Translations under genes and position numbers: made by a program
Shown: in pieces, positions 1 through 6,679 of the stretch
Layout: every line of letters starts with the position of its first letter
How positions within the stretch are numbered: position 1 is the stretch's first letter
The notes under the pieces: model-generated
What the model saw: only the letters and a program-made list of their open reading frames with translations
What the model was told of the DNA's origin: nothing
Databases searched by the model: none
From: a virus
Strand: one strand, 5' to 3'
DNA length: 26,588 bases
Virus record (IMG/VR): IMGVR_UViG_3300043446_005116
Location: 1-26,588 of that record

Positions 1-50
1 GTGCTCTTGTCCAGAATCTCTAGAATAACTGTAGGCTTAGGTCTACTCAT
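1..50 (-). CDS. 5' end of a small conserved phage protein (cut by window edge)
   Basis: Only the first 16 codons are inside the window, reading MSRPKPTVILEILDKS from an ATG at 50. A clear ribosome binding site (AAGGAAG) lies just upstream of it. The opening MSRPKPTV resembles the N-terminus of small hypothetical proteins I associate with marine T4-like phages, but the rest is missing and no function can be given. It follows the 159-aa gene by 22 nt on the same strand, so the two are probably co-transcribed. A late-promoter-like box at 74-81 could add its own transcript. Confidence 0.6.
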   Translation of the reverse strand, partial: MSRPKPTVILEILDKS

Positions 51-72
51 GGTACTTCCTTGATATACATGT

Positions 73-552
73 TTATTTATGCGTAGTTAACGGCATCGGG
101 GTTAATTTGGCCAGTTGATCAAGCATGTCTGCTTGACAGCGGAATGGTCCTAGATAATGATTTCTAGTTAATATGATCTTTTTTGGACAAAATTCTGTGA
201 CCCACTCGGTGCCATAGTTGACCAAATAGTATCCGGCACAGTAGTAACTACGGCTTTTTCTTGATGTTGTATACAGTGGTAATTTTGAACGAACATCGTA
301 GATGGCATTGTAAGGTACACCACGACTGGGATAATCATAGACCGAGTCCGCTGACCCTGTCTGCGTCTTCTGCTCACGAACAAATCGGATATTGTGAGCA
401 GTGCCCAATACCTTAATACTGGGATATTTAAGTCTACAATTATCCTGTACCAATACAACACCATCTTCTGCGGCTTGTATGGTGCCGATCTTGTGTCCGT
501 CTTGTTCTACAATCCAATATTTATTTTTAACTACGGGCTTGGCTTCTATCAT
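73..552 (-). CDS. conserved phage protein of unknown function (159 aa)
   Basis: The frame is a 159-residue soluble-looking protein with an ATG start at 552, preceded by AAAGGA and a sigma70-type promoter (569-597). I see no signal peptide or membrane segment. The C-terminal half is rich in Tyr and Cys (SYYCAGYYLVNYG, then a CPKKIILTRNHYLGPF stretch). That pattern resembles a hypothetical family I have seen in cyanophage and pelagiphage genomes, but I know no function for it. The first third carries a possible beta-rich segment (KYWIVEQDGHKIGTIQA), which hints at a small beta-barrel or binding domain; this is weak inference. The gene stands beside the mobile HNH endonuclease gene, which runs the other way. 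A 98-aa reading frame in another minus-strand frame over the same bases is a shadow. Confidence 0.75.
   Translation of the reverse strand: MIEAKPVVKNKYWIVEQDGHKIGTIQAAEDGVVLVQDNCRLKYPSIKVLGTAHNIRFVREQKTQTGSADSVYDYPSRGVPYNAIYDVRSKLPLYTTSRKSRSYYCAGYYLVNYGTEWVTEFCPKKIILTRNHYLGPFRCQADMLDQLAKLTPMPLTTHK
74..81 (-). promoter_or_regulatory. T4-late-promoter-like box upstream of the left-edge gene
   Basis: The minus strand reads CATAAATA, seven of eight with TATAAATA, 23 nt before the ATG at 50. It coincides with the last codons (CAT AAA TAA) of the 159-aa gene, so a chance match is quite possible. Confidence 0.25.
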
Positions 553-568
553 TTGAATCCTTTTTTAT

Positions 569-597
569 ATGATATAATAAATTTCTGATTAAGTCAA
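569..597 (-). promoter_or_regulatory. sigma70-type promoter upstream of the 159-aa gene
   Basis: On the minus strand TTGACT (592-597) is followed by a 17-nt spacer and TATCAT (569-574). That is five of six matches to consensus in each box with ideal spacing. Transcription would start near 562, ten bases before the start codon at 552, leaving a short leader with an AAAGGA ribosome binding site. Confidence 0.6.
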
Positions 598-615
598 CGA
601 TTTCCACCGTTAAAG

Positions 616-623
616 GATAAATA
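616..623 (+). promoter_or_regulatory. T4-late-promoter-like box upstream of the HNH endonuclease
   Basis: GATAAATA differs from the T4 late promoter core TATAAATA at the first base only. It ends 20 nt before the start codon at 644. The same octamer with nearly the same spacing precedes the second endonuclease gene (16713-16720), which strengthens the call. A short AT-rich motif can arise by chance, so confidence is moderate. Confidence 0.4.
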
Positions 624-643
624 TTACAGTCAGGGGTAAAATT

Positions 644-1360
644 ATGTTTATTGATAACAAATACACTAAAATTTATAATAATATCATTGCAATAGCTAAA
701 TTGCGTAATTTATCAGGTAATGTCTACAAAGAAAAACACCATATCGTACCTAAATCGTTGGGAGGTTCAAATAGTGATGATAACTTAGTTTACCTTACTG
801 CCAGGGAACATTTTGTTTGCCATCGGTTATTAACAAAAATGACAAATGGAATAGAAAAGGCTAAAATGGTTAATGCAGTGTGGGCTATGTCTAATCTTAG
901 AACTAATCATCAAAATCGTTATTTAGTAAGTAGCAGGGTTTATCAATTCCTTAGAGAAGAGTTTTCCAGACAACATGCACAATGGAGAGTAGGTCAACAA
1001 CATTCTGAAGATACTAAGAAAAAAATTTCTATTGGTAATAAAGGGAAACAAAAATTTACATTACTAGGAAAACCTCGTTCAGAGCAAGTTAAAGAAAAAA
1101 TCTCAAATTCTCTTAAAGGTGTACAAAAAAGCGAAAGTCATAAACAGAAAATAAAAGAAGCACATGTTGGTTTTTCTGGGAAAATTACTACTCTTGAACA
1201 TAGGAAAAAAATATCAGAAAAAAAGCTACTAACACCCAAAAAGGAATGTTTGTACTGTGGTAAACAAGTTGATCCGGGTAATTTCAAAAAATCTCATGGT
1301 CCTAGGTGTAAACATTACTTAGTATATGATGATGAAAATATTTCAGCAAAAGCAGTATGA
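644..1360 (+). CDS. HNH homing endonuclease with NUMOD3 DNA-binding repeats
   Basis: This 238-aa protein is a free-standing homing endonuclease that should nick or cut a specific DNA site and so spread its own gene. The N-terminal HNH motif runs from about residue 30 to 62 (KHHIVPKSLGG, DNLVYLTAREHFVCH), with His32/His33, Asn47 and His60 as likely metal and catalytic residues. Residues 118-180 hold three NUMOD3-type repeats (HSEDTKKKISIGNKGK, RSEQVKEKISNSLKG and KSESHKQKIKEAHVG), which contact DNA. The C-terminus has a CX2C...CXH putative zinc knuckle (about 202-223). AGGGG precedes the ATG. It is the only plus-strand gene in the window, is more AT-rich than its neighbours, and overlaps the 3' end of the convergent exonuclease gene by 46 nt, all consistent with a later mobile insertion. 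Confidence 0.92.
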   Translation: MFIDNKYTKIYNNIIAIAKLRNLSGNVYKEKHHIVPKSLGGSNSDDNLVYLTAREHFVCHRLLTKMTNGIEKAKMVNAVWAMSNLRTNHQNRYLVSSRVYQFLREEFSRQHAQWRVGQQHSEDTKKKISIGNKGKQKFTLLGKPRSEQVKEKISNSLKGVQKSESHKQKIKEAHVGFSGKITTLEHRKKISEKKLLTPKKECLYCGKQVDPGNFKKSHGPRCKHYLVYDDENISAKAV

Positions 1361-2304
1361 TTATCACTAAGTTTTTCTAAATTAAACTTACCGCAAAATT
1401 TGAGAAAATGAGCACCAATCATCGGAATATTTTTAGTTTGAGCATCGTTAACAGTACTAAAAATTTTTTCCTTTATTTCGGCAGGTTGTGCTCGAAGATC
1501 TATTAAAATAACATTTCTGTTATAGTCGTCTAATACACGATGTTCGGTTCCGTCATGGTGCATAAATCTTTGGAGCATGAGATTATTCCAATTAAAGCCG
1601 CGGGTTTTACGATCTTCGTAGGCTTCTTGTAAACCAACTTTGTTACGAGATCCTTTTACACGCACACCAGGATAAGCCGAAAACACATTGTCAGTGGGGT
1701 CACCACGCATGCACTTCTCAAACAAGATCCATTCGGGGTCGGGAATTCGTTTAGGCTGTTTGGTTTTTTTATCGATAACAGGTTTACCACGGCGATCAAA
1801 GATGCCTTCTAGAGTATGAAGTTCATCTGTAACACCATTGTACTGCTTGACATTGCTAGATAACAATTGATGAAAGTCGGTATCTGAGCTGACAATAACG
1901 TGTTGATCTGCACCATGCGCCTGTATCCAACCTGCAATCAAGTCATCGGCTTCTAGCTCAGCATGGCGTAACACTGTGCAATTGGTACGCTGTTCTAGAA
2001 AATCTTTAAGCGCATCTAGAGCTTCCCAGAACATGCGATCTTCTTCGGCCTCTCGTTCGGTTAGAGCAGCACGACTTTCAGCACGATTACGCTTGTAGGC
2101 AGGATAGTAGTCTTTGCGCCAACTACGGCCCTCATTGAAAAATATCACATGATCGGCTCGTTGTTCGCGCCAACATTTGTTGACACTACTCAGCGTTACA
2201 TGAATGGCAAAGGCCACCTTTTCATCGCTGCTGGCAGCACGGTGGGCTGAGTGGCGAGCACGAAAGTACATGTTCGCTAGATCTATAAGTAAGTATGTTT
2301 TCAT
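1315..2304 (-). CDS. 5'-3' exonuclease / flap endonuclease, T4 RNase H-like
   Basis: The product should remove RNA primers and 5' flaps from Okazaki fragments at the phage replication fork. The 329 residues show the PIN/FEN architecture: an N-terminal LIDLANMYFRARH, a helical-arch region (SWRKDYYPAYKRNRAESRAAL), then the acidic metal-site motifs LEADDLIAGW and VSSDTDFHQLL, and CMRGDPTDNV at the start of the helix-hairpin-helix DNA-binding part. Its length is close to T4 RNase H (305 aa). It starts at an ATG directly after a strong-looking promoter with no visible Shine-Dalgarno sequence, so the transcript may be leaderless. The last 15 codons are shared, antisense, with the homing endonuclease gene. 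The domain motifs all lie upstream of that overlap, so the enzyme should be intact. Confidence 0.93.
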   Translation of the reverse strand: MKTYLLIDLANMYFRARHSAHRAASSDEKVAFAIHVTLSSVNKCWREQRADHVIFFNEGRSWRKDYYPAYKRNRAESRAALTEREAEEDRMFWEALDALKDFLEQRTNCTVLRHAELEADDLIAGWIQAHGADQHVIVSSDTDFHQLLSSNVKQYNGVTDELHTLEGIFDRRGKPVIDKKTKQPKRIPDPEWILFEKCMRGDPTDNVFSAYPGVRVKGSRNKVGLQEAYEDRKTRGFNWNNLMLQRFMHHDGTEHRVLDDYNRNVILIDLRAQPAEIKEKIFSTVNDAQTKNIPMIGAHFLKFCGKFNLEKLSDNHTAFAEIFSSSYTK

Positions 2305-2328
2305 GTCGTTATATTAGCACTTAACGAC
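2305..2328. repeat. inverted repeat over the exonuclease promoter, possible operator
   Basis: GTCGTTA (2305-2311) and TAACGAC (2322-2328) form a perfect 7-bp inverted repeat with a 10-nt gap. The pair flanks the -10 element of the promoter for the exonuclease gene and abuts its start codon. That geometry suits a dimeric repressor or activator site. No second copy was noticed in the window. Confidence 0.4.
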
Positions 2329-2340
2329 TTGGATTGTCAA
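2311..2340 (-). promoter_or_regulatory. sigma70-type promoter of the exonuclease gene
   Basis: A perfect TTGACA (2335-2340) is followed by 18 nt and TAATAT (2311-2316) on the minus strand. The start point would fall at or next to the A of the ATG at 2304. The -35 box overlaps the TGA stop of the upstream gene (AGT TGA CA). Confidence 0.6.
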
Positions 2341-2768
2341 CTAAATTCGGTTCGGCCTCGACCCAAATCACGCCTGCCCATTCTGCGTATTTCTGGATCT
2401 GCTTGTTCTTGTTCATAGGTTTCCAAAACCACGTTGCGGCATACTTCCTGGAACCAACGATCCACAATGACATTTTCGGGTTCATTGGGTTGTCTTTGGA
2501 ATCCCGCTCTGACCAAATTGGCTATGAACTTGTCGTTCCAATCTAGCTCAAACGCACCTGAACCTATGTTTTCTGGATCCAGTTCTACACTGATAATAGT
2601 GACATAAGGGTCGCCGCGTTCAGTGGCCAAGTCTTTGGCAGACTTGGTTGCCTTTGCCGATCGTGTTTTTTTAGATTTGGTTTCAGGTTTTGTTTCGGGC
2701 AGTGGCGGCATCTCTGCTGTGGTTGCTTCAGAGTTGCCTACAAAGAGTTTGCGTAAACGTTCTAACAA
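2337..2768 (-). CDS. conserved T4-like phage protein of unknown function (143 aa)
   Basis: The protein has a basic, low-complexity N-terminal third (ETKPETKSKKTRSAKATKSA) followed by a folded part. Its most recognisable stretches are GAFELDWNDKFIANLVRAGF and VDRWFQEVCRNVVLE. I recognise this FELDWND...WF.d.CR pattern from hypothetical proteins of marine T4-like phages, but no activity is known to me. The only in-frame start near the queE stop is a TTG at 2768, set directly after the queE TAA, so translation is probably coupled to queE. The next in-frame ATG would remove about 19 residues. The gene's stop codon is embedded in the -35 box of the next promoter. Confidence 0.8.
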   Translation of the reverse strand: MLERLRKLFVGNSEATTAEMPPLPETKPETKSKKTRSAKATKSAKDLATERGDPYVTIISVELDPENIGSGAFELDWNDKFIANLVRAGFQRQPNEPENVIVDRWFQEVCRNVVLETYEQEQADPEIRRMGRRDLGRGRTEFS

Positions 2769-3614
2769 TTAAGTACCCCATTCGTTCTTAAACAGCGGCA
2801 CCTGAAGTCGATCACTGTAACGTAAGCCATGTTTCATACATGCTAATGCCACGTTCTTGTTGTTTAAGCTATACACACTTTCAACACCGCCCACAGGCAT
2901 AAGATAAACTTCACCAGTAAATCCCTCGTCCCTGTAGGTAATAGTGGCAGCTAGGGCATCGTAAATATCTTGTTCTGTGGCCACAACAAATTTAAGGTAA
3001 GTCCACCCTACTTGCTGATATTGGCACACTATATCAGGCTTGATGGCATCTTCCCAAGGCTCGCCGCTGGCAGGCAGTTTAGCACTAACTGAGAATGTGA
3101 TTTCTCTATCGGCTCTTGCAGTCCATGCTGCCAAATATGACTTGAAATCTTCGGTAAGACGTTGAGTACCGTTGGTTTCGAATGTAATCTCAGTTAAATC
3201 CTGCATGAACTCATGTTCCAGCAGGTCAGGAAAGGCACGTTGCCAACCTAGAAGAGGTTCGCCGCCGGTGATAACCAAGTGTTCTCTCATCCATTTTTTG
3301 TAGGGTAAGAGTTCCTTAATGCGTTCAACGATCGCCTCTGTTGTAAGTAACGGTGAAAGGTCCTTGAACCTAGGATCCCAACTAGCGTAACTATCACAAC
3401 CGGTACTAACAAGTGGGAGATCTCTATACTGCTTAAACTCTGCAACACGATCTGCAATTTGGTTTCGCTCATTTGATTTCGCTCCACGTGGCATTCCAAA
3501 ACCGTCACATGTAAAATTACAACCGAATGTTCTTAGGAACACACTGGGAACCCCCATGTATCTTCCCTCTCCTTGGATGCTATAAAATAACTCACTTATT
3601 TTGATCTTGCTCAT
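2769..3614 (-). CDS. queE: 7-carboxy-7-deazaguanine synthase QueE (radical SAM)
   Basis: QueE is a radical S-adenosylmethionine enzyme that turns 6-carboxy-tetrahydropterin into 7-carboxy-7-deazaguanine, the third step from GTP towards preQ0. The sequence shows the family hallmarks: FYSIQGEGRYMGVPSVFLR, the Cys-rich loop GCNFTC, and the SAM-site LVITGGEPLLGW. The iron-sulfur cysteines are unusual: counted from the upstream TTG, Cys36 and Cys40 are followed by Cys77 (STGCDSYASW), giving CX3CX36C instead of the common compact motif. I choose the ATG at 3614 over the TTG at 3626 because the family starts close to the ISELFYSIQGE segment; this gives 281 aa. It overlaps the upstream small gene by 23 nt and belongs to the folE-queD-yhhQ unit. 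The product would feed DpdA encoded at 11547-13091. Confidence 0.95.
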   Translation of the reverse strand: MSKIKISELFYSIQGEGRYMGVPSVFLRTFGCNFTCDGFGMPRGAKSNERNQIADRVAEFKQYRDLPLVSTGCDSYASWDPRFKDLSPLLTTEAIVERIKELLPYKKWMREHLVITGGEPLLGWQRAFPDLLEHEFMQDLTEITFETNGTQRLTEDFKSYLAAWTARADREITFSVSAKLPASGEPWEDAIKPDIVCQYQQVGWTYLKFVVATEQDIYDALAATITYRDEGFTGEVYLMPVGGVESVYSLNNKNVALACMKHGLRYSDRLQVPLFKNEWGT

Positions 3615-3810
3615 CTTTGATTCCAAAATGATTGATTATGTATGATCCAGGCGAATACGCCGGATATTGGTAGTTCATAGTTGGACTATGATTTACCACA
3701 CGAGCACATTCTAGCACAACTAATTCAATAAGTCTACGAGTACGCTCAGGTTCGTAGGTCCTACTGAACCCGGCTTGGGCTATAAGTTGTTGAGCAAGTT
3801 CGTTATTCAT
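3592..3810 (-). CDS. small conserved phage protein of unknown function (72 aa)
   Basis: The 72 residues begin MNNELAQQLIAQAGFSR and continue with a helical segment (RRLIELVVLECARVV). They end with YIINHFGIKDEQDQNK. This layout, an N-terminal QAGF motif, a central ELVVLECA helix and a C-terminal HFGI, recurs in many small hypothetical proteins of tailed phages. I know no function. It overlaps the gene upstream by 8 nt and queE downstream by 23 nt, so it is translated as part of the queuosine-pathway operon. I see no metal site, signal peptide or membrane segment. Confidence 0.75.
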   Translation of the reverse strand: MNNELAQQLIAQAGFSRTYEPERTRRLIELVVLECARVVNHSPTMNYQYPAYSPGSYIINHFGIKDEQDQNK

Positions 3811-4015
3811 TTTTAAAATAGTGTTCTAGTACTTCTAATTTATCATGGTAGTCACTGATGTGTGCTAATTCTGCTTCAATAGCTGCCATGATGTCGGTGT
3901 GCTCGGGTATAGCAATAGGATTAGCCAACATTACTTCAACGTTGGTTACGTGTTTGGTAATGTGGCTTTTGAGATGTTCTCGTGTGGCTTCTAGTAATCG
4001 TTTACGCATTTTCAT
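3803..4015 (-). CDS. small conserved phage protein, helical (70 aa)
   Basis: A short, probably all-helical protein: MKMRKRLLEATREHLKSHI, then VTNVEVMLANP, then ELAHISDYHDKLEVLEHYF. The same order of elements occurs in small hypothetical proteins of T4-like cyanophages, so it is likely a real conserved gene, without known function. Two starts are possible, ATG at 4015 or at 4009; neither has a strong ribosome binding site. Both overlap the end of the MazG-like gene, which suggests translational coupling. Confidence 0.75.
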   Translation of the reverse strand: MKMRKRLLEATREHLKSHITKHVTNVEVMLANPIAIPEHTDIMAAIEAELAHISDYHDKLEVLEHYFKNE

Positions 4016-4280
4016 ATATATTTGACCATTGTTTAAGTTTAAGTTTCTTGGCTGCTGTTGCTGTTATTAAATTTTCTTGTTTAACTACACCCAGCTCAAC
4101 TAAGATATCGATCATGGCAAGTAGATCACCAATCTCAGTCTCTAAGTGTTCAGCATTGGTAGCTGGTTTGCCGGGTTTGAAGTTATCTAGACCAAATCTA
4201 AAGCATTTACTAACTGCTTGAGTAACTTCGGCACATTCTTCTTGCAAAATTAACAGTGTTTCCTTTACTCGATTATCCAT
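4002..4280 (-). CDS. MazG-like nucleotide pyrophosphohydrolase
   Basis: This small (92 aa) all-alpha protein has the MazG metal-binding pattern: EECAEVTQAVSKCFRFG (EExxE-like) followed by HLETEIGDLLAMIDIL (ExxxD). MazG-type enzymes hydrolyse nucleoside triphosphates to monophosphate and pyrophosphate. Phage versions are commonly found with deazaguanine-modification genes or as pool-cleaning or (p)ppGpp-lowering enzymes; which substrate applies here cannot be told from sequence. The gene overlaps the DadA-like gene by 8 nt and the next small gene by 14 nt, inside the folE-queE operon. An alternative is a related dUTPase-like all-alpha NTPase. Confidence 0.85.
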   Translation of the reverse strand: MDNRVKETLLILQEECAEVTQAVSKCFRFGLDNFKPGKPATNAEHLETEIGDLLAMIDILVELGVVKQENLITATAAKKLKLKQWSNIYENA

Positions 4281-5454
4281 GTAAGATCTCTTGTGTAATA
4301 TTCAATGCTGTGGCAGGAGCTAAGGTCCAACCTAGGTGGCCATGTCCTGTGTTATAGTATACATTAGATTTTTTTTGACTGCGACCTACTCTGGGCATCA
4401 TGTTAGGTGTCATAGGTCTTAAACAAGCAAAACTTGAATAGTCACTGGCATCGATGTAGGGAAAGTTTGTGTGTACCCAACGCAGCAGCGGTTCAACTCG
4501 ATCACGACGTATGTCATAGTTTTCGCCTGCAAATTCAGCAGTGCCAGCTACCCTAAAGCGCCCGCCCAGATTAGCACAGACAATTTTGGCCTGATCATCT
4601 AATAGGCTGGTTCTTGGCATAGCAGCATGTGATTCGCCATCGTTGATATTGATAGTCACACTGTAACCTTTTACTGGATAAATGCCTAGGCTTTCACCAA
4701 TGCTGCGAGCAAAGTGCTCACTATGCACACCGGCACAAACAACTATGGCATCATTTAATGGGCCTAAGTAATCATAGTCCGCTGTGTTACTATATCGAAA
4801 TGTCACATTATACTTGGTTCTGAGCACTTGGGCTATCTCAACACAAAACTTGTGTATGTCTCCGGTCCAATCTGATTCTGTCCAAGCACCGCCAATAATA
4901 CCCCAACAATTATGTAGTGTGGGTTCTAGTTCGCATACTTCGCGATTGTTTAATATTTCCCACTCACAGCCATTGTCTTTGTACATCTCTTGTACTAGAG
5001 TAGCTGCTTGCATATATTCAGGGTCGCGGTAGATATGTAAAATACCTGACCGCATTCGATCAAATTGAATATCTTCCTGCAAGATTATGTTTTCGTATAG
5101 GTCTCGAGCCACCATGCCCATTCTAATGGTTTGCACAGTGTTACGAGCATAATCATTGTTAGCAGTATGATATAGGAATTTGAGAATCCACTTAATCTGG
5201 TCTAAATCAAAACTGGGTCTGATTAGTAGCGGAGCGTCTTTTTTAAATAACCAACGAAGGCCTTTGACAACATTACCCCAGGTATTCCAAGTTTCACTAT
5301 TGCTTACACTAACCTGACATCCATTGGCATAACTGGTGCGTTGGGCAGGATAGCGTTCTTGATCGTATACTGTTACTCGGCATCCAGCCTTTGCTAGATA
5401 ATATGCTGTGGTAAGGCCGGTTATCCCGGCCCCTACTACTGCTACTTCGGTCAT
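4273..5454 (-). CDS. FAD-dependent D-amino acid dehydrogenase, DadA-like
   Basis: The 393 residues form a complete DAO-family flavoprotein. The N-terminal dinucleotide fold is VAVVGAGITGLTTAYYLAKA followed by TVYDQE, and TSYANGCQ matches the DadA TSFANAGQ flavin loop. Downstream the DadA-specific blocks appear in order: IYPVKGYSVTI, a substrate-domain strand GRFRVAGTAEF, FACLRPMTPN, and the C-terminal NTGHGHLGWTLA. DadA enzymes oxidatively deaminate D-amino acids to keto acids and pass electrons to quinones. It is about 35-40 residues shorter than bacterial DadA at the C-terminus, where little of the flavin site lies. Its ATG overlaps the yhhQ stop (ATGA), and it overlaps mazG, so it is fully embedded in a deazaguanine operon. 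Such an enzyme is unusual in a phage. The real substrate may be a free D-amino acid or an amine on a modified base. Confidence 0.88.
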   Translation of the reverse strand: MTEVAVVGAGITGLTTAYYLAKAGCRVTVYDQERYPAQRTSYANGCQVSVSNSETWNTWGNVVKGLRWLFKKDAPLLIRPSFDLDQIKWILKFLYHTANNDYARNTVQTIRMGMVARDLYENIILQEDIQFDRMRSGILHIYRDPEYMQAATLVQEMYKDNGCEWEILNNREVCELEPTLHNCWGIIGGAWTESDWTGDIHKFCVEIAQVLRTKYNVTFRYSNTADYDYLGPLNDAIVVCAGVHSEHFARSIGESLGIYPVKGYSVTININDGESHAAMPRTSLLDDQAKIVCANLGGRFRVAGTAEFAGENYDIRRDRVEPLLRWVHTNFPYIDASDYSSFACLRPMTPNMMPRVGRSQKKSNVYYNTGHGHLGWTLAPATALNITQEILHG

Positions 5455-6074
5455 TTTGTCTCTTGTGCTTGAGCCAATTTTTGTTGAAGATGATTTAATA
5501 ATAATCCATATGCCGGTAAGATTACTAATAAACTTACAATTACTTTGCTGATTGAGTTATTGGTAGCAACAATATGCCAGTTAGCAGCCATGAACTCATT
5601 CTCTCCACCAGCAAATGCTGTGAAGAAGAACACATAAGTGTCGATAAATGTGCTAACCACAGAACTCAATGCCGGTGCGATCCACCATGTGCTGTAACGC
5701 TCACGAAAGTATTGAAACACATATACATCCAGCAAGTTACTGATAAAGTAGGCCATACCAGATCCTAGGCCGATTCTAAATGCCACTGAATCGGGTGCAC
5801 CACCTGCTTTGACCACTACCATACTGACTACAATAGCTGGAATAAACGCCAGGGCAATAACAGCACGCCCGGTTTCCTTGCCTAGTAACCGTACAGTAAG
5901 GTCAGTTAAAACTACCACCAGTGGAAAGGTAAACGCCGCTGCTGCCAATGGTGCACCAAACACTGTGAACTTGAATTGTACAATGTAATTGCTAATAGCA
6001 ATAATAATGATGTGTAAGAGCATTAGTTTATATGCCAACCCTCGATCCACACCTGCTAACATACGATCAAACAT
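5451..6074 (-). CDS. yhhQ: queuosine precursor transporter, YhhQ/VUT family
   Basis: This is a 207-aa integral membrane protein with about six hydrophobic segments (for example LLHIIIIAISNYIVQF, AAAAFTFPLVVVLTDL and VIALAFIPAIVVSMVVV). The segment FPLVVVLTDLTVRLLGKETGR is typical of the VUT/YhhQ family, whose bacterial members import preQ0 and preQ1. In an infected cell it should sit in the inner membrane and supply the 7-deazaguanine base from outside, which would matter because no queC is visible here. It lies between queD (12-nt gap, AAGGAG site) and the DadA-like gene (4-nt overlap). Length is close to the bacterial proteins (about 220 aa). Confidence 0.9.
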   Translation of the reverse strand: MFDRMLAGVDRGLAYKLMLLHIIIIAISNYIVQFKFTVFGAPLAAAAFTFPLVVVLTDLTVRLLGKETGRAVIALAFIPAIVVSMVVVKAGGAPDSVAFRIGLGSGMAYFISNLLDVYVFQYFRERYSTWWIAPALSSVVSTFIDTYVFFFTAFAGGENEFMAANWHIVATNNSISKVIVSLLVILPAYGLLLNHLQQKLAQAQETK

Positions 6075-6086
6075 GATTTCTCCTTG

Positions 6087-6599
6087 TTATAGGCCTTCGA
6101 AAAGGTCTTCGTTCCATTCTCTATGACCTTCTCTGAAAGCCATATTCGCCTGTGTCTCTCTTACTTCTACTCGATAGCACCATAAGCGATCATGCTCGCC
6201 TGGTCCCCACATTTCAGGAATGTAAACACCGTTGACATACTTGTAAAGCATATCAGCTAAGCCTTCACAACCTAACCGAGGCAGTACTGTGAGTTTAGCA
6301 AGTTTCTTTGATTCCAGCAACTTGAATGTTTCAAACTCAGGGTCATCGCGGCTGACCAGTAAAGTATGATCGAACTGGTCTTCTAAGATCTTCTTGAGTT
6401 CTTTCAGACCACCATAATCAGCAGCCCAGTTACGTACATCTAGTTCATTGGTACCAAAGTAAAACTTCATTGAAAAACTATAACCGTGTATCATGTTACA
6501 GTGACTATCTGCTCGCCACTGTCGATACGCACATGGAAAAGCATCGTGATACTCTTTAGTGCTGGTATACTTGTATACTACTGGTTCAAACTTGGTCAT
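6087..6599 (-). CDS. queD: 6-carboxy-tetrahydropterin synthase QueD
   Basis: QueD converts the FolE product dihydroneopterin triphosphate to 6-carboxy-5,6,7,8-tetrahydropterin. The 170-aa sequence has the T-fold hallmarks: RADSHCNMIHGYSFSMKFYF near residues 29-48, DYGGLKELKKILEDQFDHTLLV in the middle, and VEVRETQANMAF near the end. The zinc-site region reads HCNMIHGY, so the third ligand of the classical HGH motif is Tyr; this IHGY form is known to me from a subgroup of bacterial and phage QueD-like proteins. A strong AAGGAGG site precedes the ATG. The gene sits between the basic 98-aa gene and yhhQ in the folE operon. Confidence 0.9.
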   Translation of the reverse strand: MTKFEPVVYKYTSTKEYHDAFPCAYRQWRADSHCNMIHGYSFSMKFYFGTNELDVRNWAADYGGLKELKKILEDQFDHTLLVSRDDPEFETFKLLESKKLAKLTVLPRLGCEGLADMLYKYVNGVYIPEMWGPGEHDRLWCYRVEVRETQANMAFREGHREWNEDLFEGL

Positions 6600-6679
6600 C
6601 TCTTGCCTCCTTGTATTGAGTAAGTTTGATGACTTGCAGAATATTTAGAGTGGGATGAAAGCCAAAGTCCACTTACTAC

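Noticed and set aside
168-464. 98-aa minus-strand frame over the 159-aa gene
   Set aside because: It overlaps a better supported gene in another frame, and has no ribosome site or conserved pattern.
3615-3626. QueE start at TTG 3626
   Set aside because: An ATG four codons later lies closer to the conserved ISELFYSIQGE start, and the TTG has no better ribosome site.
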